64,000 bases of DNA, from positions 1-64,000 of the forward strand of contig CAZJGI010000002.1 of assembly GCA_964545315.1 (NCBI GenBank), read 5' to 3'. The translations under genes and the position numbers were made by a program. This document shows positions 28,445-36,846 of this stretch, piece by piece. The DNA comes from JAAYJR01 sp964545315. Lineage in GTDB: Bacteria; Bacteroidota; Bacteroidia; Bacteroidales; Prolixibacteraceae. Position 1 is the first letter of the stretch, and every line of letters starts with the position of its first letter. The notes beneath the pieces are model-generated. The model had not been told where the DNA came from, made no database searches, and was given only the letters and a program-made list of their open reading frames with translations.

Positions 28445-30304
28445 ATGGCTGAAAAAGAAAAGCTTTTTTTTGAATTCCAACCTGTCCTGACAGACGAGTG
28501 GGAAAAGGCTATAAGCGCCGACCTTAAAGGCAGGGATTACAGTAAATCTCTAATATGGGATACTGACGAAGGATTTAAAGTATTACCATATTACAGGAGG
28601 GAAAATTTAGAGGGGATTGATCATTTATATAATTTACCGGGAGTGTTTCCTTTTGTCAGGGGCAATCAGAAGTACGGTAATAAATGGTTGATAAGGCAGG
28701 ATATTGTAGTTAAAGATGTATCAGAAGCAAATCAAAAGGCAGTTAATCTTTTAAACAAAGGGATTAATTCTTTGGGTTTTATCTTTAAATCAGAAGATAT
28801 ACTGACAAAGGATAATATCTCAGTTTTATTGGATAATATATGTCTGGGCACCACTGAAATTAACCTGATTTGTCCTCCCGGTCAGTTCAAATATCCCCTG
28901 GTTTTTAATGATTATGTGGTTAATAATAATTTTGACAGAAATTTAGTTTACGTATCATGTTCTGCTGATCCTTTGGGTTCTTATGTTTTAACAGGAAAGT
29001 CTGTCCGTGAGTCAATAAGTAAATTATCTGAAGTGATACAGTATACAGAAATGATTCCGGGTTTAAGGATTATTACAGTTCACGGAACATCATTTGCTAA
29101 CAGTGGCTCTTCCCTGGTTCAGGAAGTCGCATTTTCACTGGCACAGGCTGCTGAATATCTGGTGCACTTAACTGATAAGGGTTTAGATGCAGATAAGATT
29201 GCCGGAAAGATCAAATTCAATTTAGGGATTGGGGGGAGTTATTTTCCGGAAATAGCAAAATTACGTGCAGCCAGATTGTTATGGGCACAAATTACAAAAG
29301 CATTTGGTGTTGACTCTGTTAATTCATCAATGATGATAATCCATAGTGAAACAAATTTGATAAATAAAACCATTTATGATCCTCATGTGAATTTGTTGCG
29401 TACACAAACAGAGGCGATGTCGGCAGTTTTGGGCGGTGCCCACTCTGTTACTGTTCGTCCTTTTGATATAGGTTCAGATGAACAAAATGAATTTTCAGAG
29501 CGGATTGCCAGAAATCAACAGATTTTATTAAGAGATGAATCACATCTTGATAAAGTTGCCGATCCGGGTGGTGGTTCTTACTATATTGAGAATCTTACTG
29601 CATCAATTGCCGGAGCCGCCTGGGATCTGTTTTTAAAAGTACAGGATGAAGGAGGGTTCCTGAATGCATTTAAAAATGGTTTTATACAATCGGAAATTAA
29701 ATTGTCAGCTGACAGGAACAGAAAAAATTACAGTAGCCGGAAGACTAACATATTAGGAGTGACTAACTTTCCCAATATGAATGAAAAAAAGACAGGAAAG
29801 ATTGACGATGCCTTGTTTAATCCAAAAGATTTATCGTCAGAAGAATCAGATACTGAAACACTTAAACCTTTCAGATATGCCCAGCCTTTTGAATATATCC
29901 GCTATAAAACTGACCTGTATTCTCTTAATGGTAAACGTCCTTCTGTATTTATACTTCCTGTGGGGAATGTCGAAATGAGAAGGGCACGGGCACAGTTCAG
30001 CATTAATTTTTTTGCCGTTGCCGGATTTGAAGTAACAGATCACAATGGATTTGATTCAATAAATGAAGGGGTGGTTGCTGCTAAAGAAAAAAAAGCCGAT
30101 ATAATTGTGTTGTGCAGTTCTGATGATGAATATGCCGTGACAGCACCCCAGTTACAAGAGCTGCTTGGAAATGAGATATTAGTAGTTGCCGGCAATCCGG
30201 CATGCCGGCCTGACCTGGAGGAAAAGGGTATACGTAATTTTATACATATCAGAAGTAATATTACGGAAGAGTTAAGCAGATATCAGGATTTACTCACTAA
30301 TTGA
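28445..30304 (+). CDS. mutA: Methylmalonyl-CoA mutase, small (beta) subunit
   Basis: Non-catalytic partner in the adenosylcobalamin-dependent heterodimer that interconverts methylmalonyl-CoA and succinyl-CoA, used for propionate formation or breakdown. The 619 residues have the mutase TIM-barrel (KFNLGIGGSYFPEIAKLRAARLLWAQI, TEAMSAVLGGAHSVTVRPFD, DPGGGSYYIE) and a degenerate C-terminal B12-type Rossmann domain (IIVLCSSDDEYAVTAPQL) that lacks the DxHxxG cobalamin motif, as expected for MutA. Eight nucleotides separate it from mutB, so the two are one operon. Confidence 0.94.
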   Translation: MAEKEKLFFEFQPVLTDEWEKAISADLKGRDYSKSLIWDTDEGFKVLPYYRRENLEGIDHLYNLPGVFPFVRGNQKYGNKWLIRQDIVVKDVSEANQKAVNLLNKGINSLGFIFKSEDILTKDNISVLLDNICLGTTEINLICPPGQFKYPLVFNDYVVNNNFDRNLVYVSCSADPLGSYVLTGKSVRESISKLSEVIQYTEMIPGLRIITVHGTSFANSGSSLVQEVAFSLAQAAEYLVHLTDKGLDADKIAGKIKFNLGIGGSYFPEIAKLRAARLLWAQITKAFGVDSVNSSMMIIHSETNLINKTIYDPHVNLLRTQTEAMSAVLGGAHSVTVRPFDIGSDEQNEFSERIARNQQILLRDESHLDKVADPGGGSYYIENLTASIAGAAWDLFLKVQDEGGFLNAFKNGFIQSEIKLSADRNRKNYSSRKTNILGVTNFPNMNEKKTGKIDDALFNPKDLSSEESDTETLKPFRYAQPFEYIRYKTDLYSLNGKRPSVFILPVGNVEMRRARAQFSINFFAVAGFEVTDHNGFDSINEGVVAAKEKKADIIVLCSSDDEYAVTAPQLQELLGNEILVVAGNPACRPDLEEKGIRNFIHIRSNITEELSRYQDLLTN

Positions 30305-30312
30305 AATAGATT

Positions 30313-32466
30313 ATGACACCGGATTATAAGAATATTAATATTAATTTATTTAATAAGCAGGTCATTTCCCCTGGAGAAGAGGATATGAAAAGTGATAATT
30401 TCTGGGATACCCCGGAGCAGATCAAGGTTAAACCTGTTTATACTTTACAAGATATTGAGAATCTTGAACATTTGGATTTTGCAGCAGGGATTCCACCTTT
30501 TTTGCGAGGTCCCTATTCTACTATGTATGCTATGCGGCCCTGGACTATCCGTCAATATGCGGGTTTTTCAACCGCTGAAGAGTCGAACGCTTTTTACAGG
30601 CGGAATCTGGCCGCCGGACAGAAGGGATTATCAGTGGCATTTGATCTGGCGACACACCGCGGATATGATTCTGACCATCCCAGGGTAGTGGGAGATGTTG
30701 GTAAGGCCGGTGTGGCTATTGACTCTGTTCCGGATATGAAGATATTATTTGACCAGATTCCACTGGATAAAATTTCAGTATCGATGACAATGAACGGAGC
30801 TGTATTACCTGTAATGGCCTTTTATATTGTAACCGGCCTCGAACAAGGAGCTACTTTGGAACAACTGTCCGGTACTATTCAGAATGATATTTTGAAGGAG
30901 TTCATGGTTCGAAATACATATATATATCCTCCTGAATTTTCAATGAAGATCATTGCTGATATATTTGAATATACTTCCAGGTATATGCCGAAGTTTAATT
31001 CAATATCTATTTCCGGTTATCATATACAAGAGGCCGGGGCGACGGCAGATATTGAAATGGCCTATACTCTGGCTGACGGATTGGATTACTTACGAACCGG
31101 AATTAGTGCTGGTCTTGATATTGATAAATTTGCCCCCCGGCTTTCATTTTTTTGGGGAATAGGGATGAATCATTTTATGGAGATTGCCAAGATGCGTGCT
31201 GCCAGGATGCTTTGGGCAAAAATTGTTAAAAGATTTAATCCATTGGATCCTAAGTCTATGGCATTACGTACTCATTCTCAAACTTCAGGTTGGTCACTTA
31301 CTGAGCAGGATCCCTTTAATAATGTTGGCCGGACTGCCATCGAAGCAATGGCGGCAGTTCTGGGGCATACTCAAAGTTTACATACAAATGCCCTTGATGA
31401 AGCTGTCTCTTTACCTACTGAGTTTTCTGCCCGAATTGCCAGGAATACCCAATTACACCTCCAAATGGAAACAGACATTTGCCGTTCACTTGATCCATGG
31501 GCCGGATCGTATTATGTAGAATCGTTAACTGATGAAATTGCTCATAAGGCCTGGTCATTGATAGAAGAAGTGGAAAAGCTTGGCGGGATGTCTAAGGCTA
31601 TTGAAACCGGAGTTCCTAAAATGCGTATTGAAAAAGCAGCAGCCTGCACCCAGGGTAAAATTGACAGTGGAGAACAAACAATTGTAGGGATCAATAAGTT
31701 TTGTCTTGAGAAACAGGATCCAATTGATGTATTGGATATTGATAATTCGAAAGTTCGTAATTCACAAATTGAACGTTTGAATAAGTTAAGGTCCCAACGG
31801 GATAATGATGAGGTCCAGAGAGCCCTCAATGCTATTACACAGGCGGCAGCAACAGGTAAGGGAAATTTACTCGGGCTTGCTGTTAATGCCGCAATGAAAA
31901 GAGCAACTTTAGGCGAGATCTCTGAAGCATGCGAAAAGGTGGCAGGGAGATATAAAGCAGTAATGAAAACGATAGAAGGAGTTTATAAATTGGAAGCAAA
32001 AGATAAGTCAGAATTTAAGGAAGCACAGGAATTGGCGCAAAAATTTGCTGAACTGGAAGGCCGTCAACCAAGAATTATGATTGTTAAAATGGGTCAGGAT
32101 GGCCATGACCGCGGTGCTAAAGTCGTTGCCACTGGATATGCGGACATTGGATTTGACGTCGACCTGGGACCACTTTTCCAAACTCCCGAAGAGGCAGCAA
32201 AACAGGCAATTGAAAATGATGTTCATGTACTTGGGGTATCCTCCCTTGCCGCAGGGCACAAAACATTAGTGCCGGCTGTTATTCAGGAACTGAAAAAATT
32301 TGGACGTGACGATATTATGGTCGTTGTCGGAGGTGTGATCCCTGTACAGGATTATAAGTTTTTGTACGATAGTGGTGTTGTTGCAATTTTTGGACCCGGA
32401 ACAAGAATTACAGCCGCAGCTAAAAAGATTCTTGAATTATTAACAGAGGCATATAGGGCACATTAG
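30313..32466 (+). CDS. mutB: Methylmalonyl-CoA mutase, large (alpha, catalytic) subunit
   Basis: Catalytic subunit of 717 residues. The N-terminal half is the TIM barrel binding the CoA ester: RPWTIRQYAGFSTAEESN, GLSVAFDLATHRGYDSDH, and SISGYHIQEAGATADIE with catalytic-site residues. The C-terminal cobalamin domain has the base-off B12 motif DGHDRG at 596-601, where His598 replaces the lower ligand, followed by VLGVSSLAAGHKTL and VVVGGVIP. It follows mutA and should form the heterodimer. No epimerase, MeaB or carboxylase gene is in the window. Confidence 0.97.
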   Translation: MTPDYKNININLFNKQVISPGEEDMKSDNFWDTPEQIKVKPVYTLQDIENLEHLDFAAGIPPFLRGPYSTMYAMRPWTIRQYAGFSTAEESNAFYRRNLAAGQKGLSVAFDLATHRGYDSDHPRVVGDVGKAGVAIDSVPDMKILFDQIPLDKISVSMTMNGAVLPVMAFYIVTGLEQGATLEQLSGTIQNDILKEFMVRNTYIYPPEFSMKIIADIFEYTSRYMPKFNSISISGYHIQEAGATADIEMAYTLADGLDYLRTGISAGLDIDKFAPRLSFFWGIGMNHFMEIAKMRAARMLWAKIVKRFNPLDPKSMALRTHSQTSGWSLTEQDPFNNVGRTAIEAMAAVLGHTQSLHTNALDEAVSLPTEFSARIARNTQLHLQMETDICRSLDPWAGSYYVESLTDEIAHKAWSLIEEVEKLGGMSKAIETGVPKMRIEKAAACTQGKIDSGEQTIVGINKFCLEKQDPIDVLDIDNSKVRNSQIERLNKLRSQRDNDEVQRALNAITQAAATGKGNLLGLAVNAAMKRATLGEISEACEKVAGRYKAVMKTIEGVYKLEAKDKSEFKEAQELAQKFAELEGRQPRIMIVKMGQDGHDRGAKVVATGYADIGFDVDLGPLFQTPEEAAKQAIENDVHVLGVSSLAAGHKTLVPAVIQELKKFGRDDIMVVVGGVIPVQDYKFLYDSGVVAIFGPGTRITAAAKKILELLTEAYRAH

Positions 32467-32546
32467 AAAAATACCTGGCTGACCGGTAATTTATTTGAAT
32501 TACTTAAAAAGGAATAAATTATAAAAGGGAGGATATACTTAATTAT

Positions 32547-33992
32547 TTATTTACTGCTTTTTAAAATGATCTTGTCGTAAAGCCAAAGAAAAATTACTGC
32601 TGAAACGGCTACTCCTGCATAAATAATCCAGATATCCGAAGGATTGTGCTGCGTCCACAGGTAGTCTGATAATTCCCTGGTTGTCATTCCCATATTATCA
32701 GCCGCCATTTTCAGATAATCATTTTTTGTAACCTCCTCTGAAATTTGGGGTAATGAGATTCCTCTGATCTCTGTTTCTTTCTGCAGTAAAAATATTTTAT
32801 CGGCTATTTTTTCATAGACGCCACCAGAAAGCCACCCTGCCAGTTGATGCCCCGCAGCTATGGGCAGAAATGAAGTACCCATGTATAGTGCTTTTTTATC
32901 CTCAGGGGCTATACGTCCAATATATTCAGTAAATTTGGGCGAACTGGCCATTTCACCGAGAGCGAAGATCAGAATTCCCAAAAGAATAAGCCAGGAATTT
33001 TGATTGGAAAACATTAAAGCCAGTCCTCCGGCCAGTATCAATATACCGCCCATCATTGCAGCCAGTGGCCTGAAGCGCATGACAAAGGCGGAAACTGCAA
33101 GTTGGAAGATAATGATAAAAAATGCATCCATGCTGCTCAAAGTAACCGATGTTATAGTCCCTTCAGGAGTTCCAATGGTTTCAGCTAACCATGGCCATAT
33201 ATTATTTATGCCATTATATAAGGTGGAGGTGTCAATCCATTGATCAATAAATACCGGAAATGAATAATAGAGCTGATTGAACGCAGTCCAGAAAAGGATC
33301 ATTATTATCAGGAACAATATGTATTTCCAGTTTCTCAAAGTAGTACCTATGTTGATAAAAGCCTGTAAAATACTTTTCAATACTGAAGAGCTTTTATCCC
33401 TCACAACAGGATCCCTGAAAAAGAAGGCAGTTATTAAATAATTGATACCGATTGTAAAAATTGACAAATAAAATACATAATCCCAGGTTTTTTGCATTAA
33501 AACTCCGGCAATAAAGGGACCAATAAAACCACCAATGTTTATCATCATATAAAAGATACCAAATCCGATAGAAGAGGTCTCTTTTGTAGTTGTACGGGCT
33601 ACCATTGCTGAGATGATAGGTTTGAAGAATGCACCACCAATGCATGTCCATATAAATGCAAAAAACATTGATCCGAATGAATCGAAATTCTTAATCATAA
33701 AAAAACCGGAGATATAGATGGTGAATGAGAGAAATAATATTTTTTTATATCCCACCTTGTCTGCAATTGCTCCTGTAATAACAGGTAAGAAGTATAGTAA
33801 CATCGACCCTGTACCCATGATGATCCCTTTCTGGGCCTGTGTTAATCCCAGAGCTCCTGTATCTTTTGAGTTGACAAGGTATAATGCGAAAGCCATATAG
33901 AAACCATACCATGCCCACCGTTCAAAAAGTTCAATTACGTTGGCAGCCCAAAAAGTTGTGCTGTAATTCTTAATTACAGATGTAAATTTCAT
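32547..33992 (-). CDS. MFS transporter of POT/PTR peptide-transporter type
   Basis: Major-facilitator protein of 481 residues with about 12-14 hydrophobic segments. The first helix has IELFERWAWYGFYMAF, the POT motif ExxERFxYYG with small changes, and FYMMINIGGFIGPFIAG near residues 150-165 matches the second POT signature (FYxxINxG). POT proteins take up di- and tripeptides with protons; the altered ExxER-W-WYG suggests a divergent branch, so peptide specificity is likely but not certain. It converges on mutB with an 80-nt gap. Confidence 0.82.
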   Translation of the reverse strand: MKFTSVIKNYSTTFWAANVIELFERWAWYGFYMAFALYLVNSKDTGALGLTQAQKGIIMGTGSMLLYFLPVITGAIADKVGYKKILFLSFTIYISGFFMIKNFDSFGSMFFAFIWTCIGGAFFKPIISAMVARTTTKETSSIGFGIFYMMINIGGFIGPFIAGVLMQKTWDYVFYLSIFTIGINYLITAFFFRDPVVRDKSSSVLKSILQAFINIGTTLRNWKYILFLIIMILFWTAFNQLYYSFPVFIDQWIDTSTLYNGINNIWPWLAETIGTPEGTITSVTLSSMDAFFIIIFQLAVSAFVMRFRPLAAMMGGILILAGGLALMFSNQNSWLILLGILIFALGEMASSPKFTEYIGRIAPEDKKALYMGTSFLPIAAGHQLAGWLSGGVYEKIADKIFLLQKETEIRGISLPQISEEVTKNDYLKMAADNMGMTTRELSDYLWTQHNPSDIWIIYAGVAVSAVIFLWLYDKIILKSSK

Positions 33993-34047
33993 TAATGAGG
34001 ATTTATTATTTTTTATTCAGAAGTCAAAAATATTAAAAACGGCTTTT

Positions 34048-34545
34048 TTACAACTCAAAATCTTCGAGAAAGATAGTTAACAGAATGATAACCATAATTA
34101 ACAGGAATGTTATAATGAAGAATCCTATTACGCCAATCTGGAATCCCTTTTTTACTTTTTGTTGCTTAGCAGAAGCTATAAGATACTGAATTGCATCAAC
34201 AAGATTTTCCGGAGCCTTATCATTTTTCACTATATAATCGGCAGCACCCATTTTCATTATATTTACCGCAACCTCAACATCATTTTGGCCGCTTAAAAAA
34301 ATGAAGTCTATATCGGGATGATCAAGTTTTACCTTTTTCATTAATTCAAGGCCGGTAATCCCTTCAAAAGAATAATCCAGTACAATTATATCAGGTTTAA
34401 GTTGAATATTTTTTAAACACTCTTCTCCGTTTTTGAAGGTTTTAATGTTGTGATATTTTTTTGATTTTAAATACCCCATTATCATGTCTTTGTACACAAT
34501 GCTGTCCTGTACAATGAAAATCAGAAAATTTTTTGAATTTTGCAT
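34048..34545 (-). CDS. Receiver domain with C-terminal transmembrane anchor
   Basis: CheY-like response regulator receiver of about 125 residues followed by one transmembrane helix. Asp57 (IIVLDYSFEG) is the phospho-acceptor, Asp14 is kept from the acidic pocket though its neighbour is Gln13, Ser stands at the T/S switch (FLSGQND) and Lys lies in YIVKND. Residues about 138-160 (IGVIGFFIITFLLIMVIILL) are a membrane helix, and only a few residues follow. No DNA-binding or enzymatic output domain is present, and no histidine kinase is nearby. It probably sequesters or senses a phosphosignal at the inner membrane. Confidence 0.85.
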   Translation of the reverse strand: MQNSKNFLIFIVQDSIVYKDMIMGYLKSKKYHNIKTFKNGEECLKNIQLKPDIIVLDYSFEGITGLELMKKVKLDHPDIDFIFLSGQNDVEVAVNIMKMGAADYIVKNDKAPENLVDAIQYLIASAKQQKVKKGFQIGVIGFFIITFLLIMVIILLTIFLEDFEL

Positions 34546-34626
34546 AGCTTCCGGATTTTAAAAATTGTATTTAAAATTACCACAATTTTTTTCGGAAATC
34601 AAATAGAGATGAACATAAATATGAAA

Positions 34627-36576
34627 TCACATTGTCCCGGGTCCAAATCCGCCAGGCCCGATTAAATTATTTGGCTGCTGCATGGGCTGATCCCGCTCCT
34701 CTCTGGCTTTTTTTGCCCTCTCAGCTTCCTCCTTGCGTCTTTTTTCTTCCAGTTCCTTGTCAATTATGTTTTTAATGAACTGAACATCTTTATTTAATTC
34801 CCAGTTAATATTGTTATCCCAGTTAGACCTTACTTTAATAACTTCATTAATATATTCAACTTTTTCAGGTTGATATTGATCCTGAAAACTACCGGTGTCC
34901 CATTTACCATTGCCATTTGAATCATATATTATTTTTATTTTGTATTTATCCGGAGCTAAATAGTCAAATATTACATCTGAATCTTCAATAATGGTTTTCC
35001 TGCGTAAAATTTCCTCATTATCGTTATTCTTTACAAGTTGCACCAGCATTGGTTCTGTTACTCCATTCATTTTCAGATTTATGATACCATAATAATCTTC
35101 TTTTCTGGTTTTAAAGGTCAGAAGTAATTTTTCACTTGTTATTCCGTAGATATTTTCACATGCTGCAGAATCTATTTCCAGAGAATATTCGGTTTCAGGT
35201 TCCCATTTATAATTCAACCGGAATGACCTGTGCGCAGTTGAATCAACTGAAAAGATAAAATCAAGTTGTTTTTTTAAACTATCTTCTGACAAATAAAGAG
35301 AGATTTTTGAATCATCTAACTCTTTTACCGGTTGAGGAGAGGTTAATACAACAGGGTTGTTCAGTTCGAAACCCGTTGTGCTTATATTTGTTGTCCAGGA
35401 AAATTGTTCAACGGGTTCAGGTTCTTCCTCTTCCTCTTCATCTCTTTTTGTTTTTCTTTTCTGTTTGGTATCATCCTTTTTTTCAGAAAAATTCAGGGAT
35501 AATGTATCCTTTTGTATATAAGTTTGATTTAACGAATCGATCTGTAGATACGATAATTCCATCGTTAATGTATCACGATTTGCCATGGTAGTGTCAGCTA
35601 TCCATACAGTTAATGAATCGTATGACTGATTGGGCTCAATAATATACCAGTTTGTTACATCGGAGTTTAATAATCTGATATTGAAGGTGTCAATAACAGG
35701 TTTATTAAAACTGAATGTACACTTATATCTGTTATCCCTTTTAAAGGAGCTGAGATATTGTACAAAAATGTCTTCAGTAAAGAGCCTCATATATATTGGT
35801 TCAGGGAGGAAATGAGTATGACCTGAAATTAATATTGAATCAATGCCTTTAACAAGGGTATCAATTTCCTGATAATATTCAGCAGCGGGTATGACAACTG
35901 AATCGTGAAATGCAATTTGTTCAGATAGTTCATCATACTTTAGATCACTATTGGCATCATTGACTGAATAGATTCTGTATTTACCTTCAGCTATATTATC
36001 AATCAGGAATATACCTTTTTCGTCGGTTTTTGCAATATATTCCGGTTTAAGAGAATAGACAGCTGAGTCATGAAGGTTTTTATGAAGTAATATAAGTGTG
36101 TTTTCGAGCGGTTCCATATTGAATGCATCCATGACCTGGCCGGCAACCCGGAGTGAGTCATATCTGTCGCCTGTACCAAAAGAGAAACGGAGGTTCTGAA
36201 AAGGATTTTTTTCATTATTGTCAACAACAGAATTTTTGAAGTCAAGAGAGTAAGTTACACTATCCTTCAACTCTTCATTAAATTTGATAATTAATGTTTT
36301 TGATTTAGTAAGTATGGTGGGGCGTTTTTCAAGTGGGGGCGAAACAACCAGTTTTTCTGAAATAGCATCAGGTATAATAAATTCATTAAATGTTAACCTG
36401 ACTTCATTTTCCTTGTAATTTAATGCTTTATATTTGGGAATTGTGGATGTTATTATTGGTGGAATTGTATCAAGGGGTCCGCCTGAAGGCATACCCTGGT
36501 TCGCACATGACGATACGATTACTATCCAGGCAACTGTTAAAATAATTATATATGGTATCTTATCAGTTAACTTCAT
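34627..36576 (-). CDS. Ig-like (SbsA/Big_5-type) surface lipoprotein
   Basis: Large Bacteroidota lipoprotein of 649 residues. The signal peptide ends in a lipobox with Cys at about residue 24 (WIVIVSSCANQGMPSGGP); the SGGP just after lipidation is a common Bacteroidota pattern. Then comes PPIITSTIPKYKALNYKENE...RLTFNEFI, the start of a bacterial Ig-like SbsA-type domain, with a carboxypeptidase-regulatory-like segment near 160-230 (EGKYRIYSVNDANSD). An acidic/basic run (KRDEEEEEEPEP) is at about 375-390. The tail is a charged coiled segment (KELEEKRRKEEAERAKKARE) and a Gly/Pro end. Likely outer-membrane anchored; function unknown. Confidence 0.8.
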   Translation of the reverse strand: MKLTDKIPYIIILTVAWIVIVSSCANQGMPSGGPLDTIPPIITSTIPKYKALNYKENEVRLTFNEFIIPDAISEKLVVSPPLEKRPTILTKSKTLIIKFNEELKDSVTYSLDFKNSVVDNNEKNPFQNLRFSFGTGDRYDSLRVAGQVMDAFNMEPLENTLILLHKNLHDSAVYSLKPEYIAKTDEKGIFLIDNIAEGKYRIYSVNDANSDLKYDELSEQIAFHDSVVIPAAEYYQEIDTLVKGIDSILISGHTHFLPEPIYMRLFTEDIFVQYLSSFKRDNRYKCTFSFNKPVIDTFNIRLLNSDVTNWYIIEPNQSYDSLTVWIADTTMANRDTLTMELSYLQIDSLNQTYIQKDTLSLNFSEKKDDTKQKRKTKRDEEEEEEPEPVEQFSWTTNISTTGFELNNPVVLTSPQPVKELDDSKISLYLSEDSLKKQLDFIFSVDSTAHRSFRLNYKWEPETEYSLEIDSAACENIYGITSEKLLLTFKTRKEDYYGIINLKMNGVTEPMLVQLVKNNDNEEILRRKTIIEDSDVIFDYLAPDKYKIKIIYDSNGNGKWDTGSFQDQYQPEKVEYINEVIKVRSNWDNNINWELNKDVQFIKNIIDKELEEKRRKEEAERAKKAREERDQPMQQPNNLIGPGGFGPGTM

Positions 36577-36639
36577 TGAATTAAATAATTAAATAAACTG
36601 TCTTTATATAATATATTACCCGTTTGCCGGGATAACAGC

Positions 36640-36718
36640 CCGGGTCAGGATTTACCATGGTATCCGTGATACAATATGGTCATTATCCCCAATGTTCAGG
36701 TACTGACCTGCAAACATA
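36640..36718 (-). promoter_or_regulatory. Nested hairpin element in the leader of the Ig-like lipoprotein gene
   Basis: Three stems nest: GGTCAG (36643-36648) with CTGACC (36703-36708), ACCAT (36654-36658) with ATGGT (36676-36680), and GTATC (36660-36664) with GATAC (36668-36672) around a CGT loop. On the minus strand TATGTTTG (36711-36718) matches a -7 element, which would place this structure at the 5' end of the transcript of the lipoprotein gene starting at 36576. No -33 match is visible. The pairing is exact by eye; a regulatory role is inference. Confidence 0.35.
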
Positions 36719-36798
36719 CAAATTACTTCTGATAATGAATGTTATATATATTTAATAAAACTTTCCTTAAGACATTAATTACAAATCAGGGCAATGAT

Positions 36799-36831
36799 TT
36801 TGCAGTACATCGAATAATTGCATTATCTTGG
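36799..36831 (+). promoter_or_regulatory. Probable promoter of rnr
   Basis: TTTG at 36799-36802 and TATCTTGG at 36824-36831 sit 21 nt apart, close to the Bacteroidota -33/-7 pair, though the -7 lacks one T of TAnnTTTG. The ATG follows 15 nt later, so the leader would be very short. Confidence 0.45.
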
Positions 36832-36846
36832 AAGAGATTTTAATAA

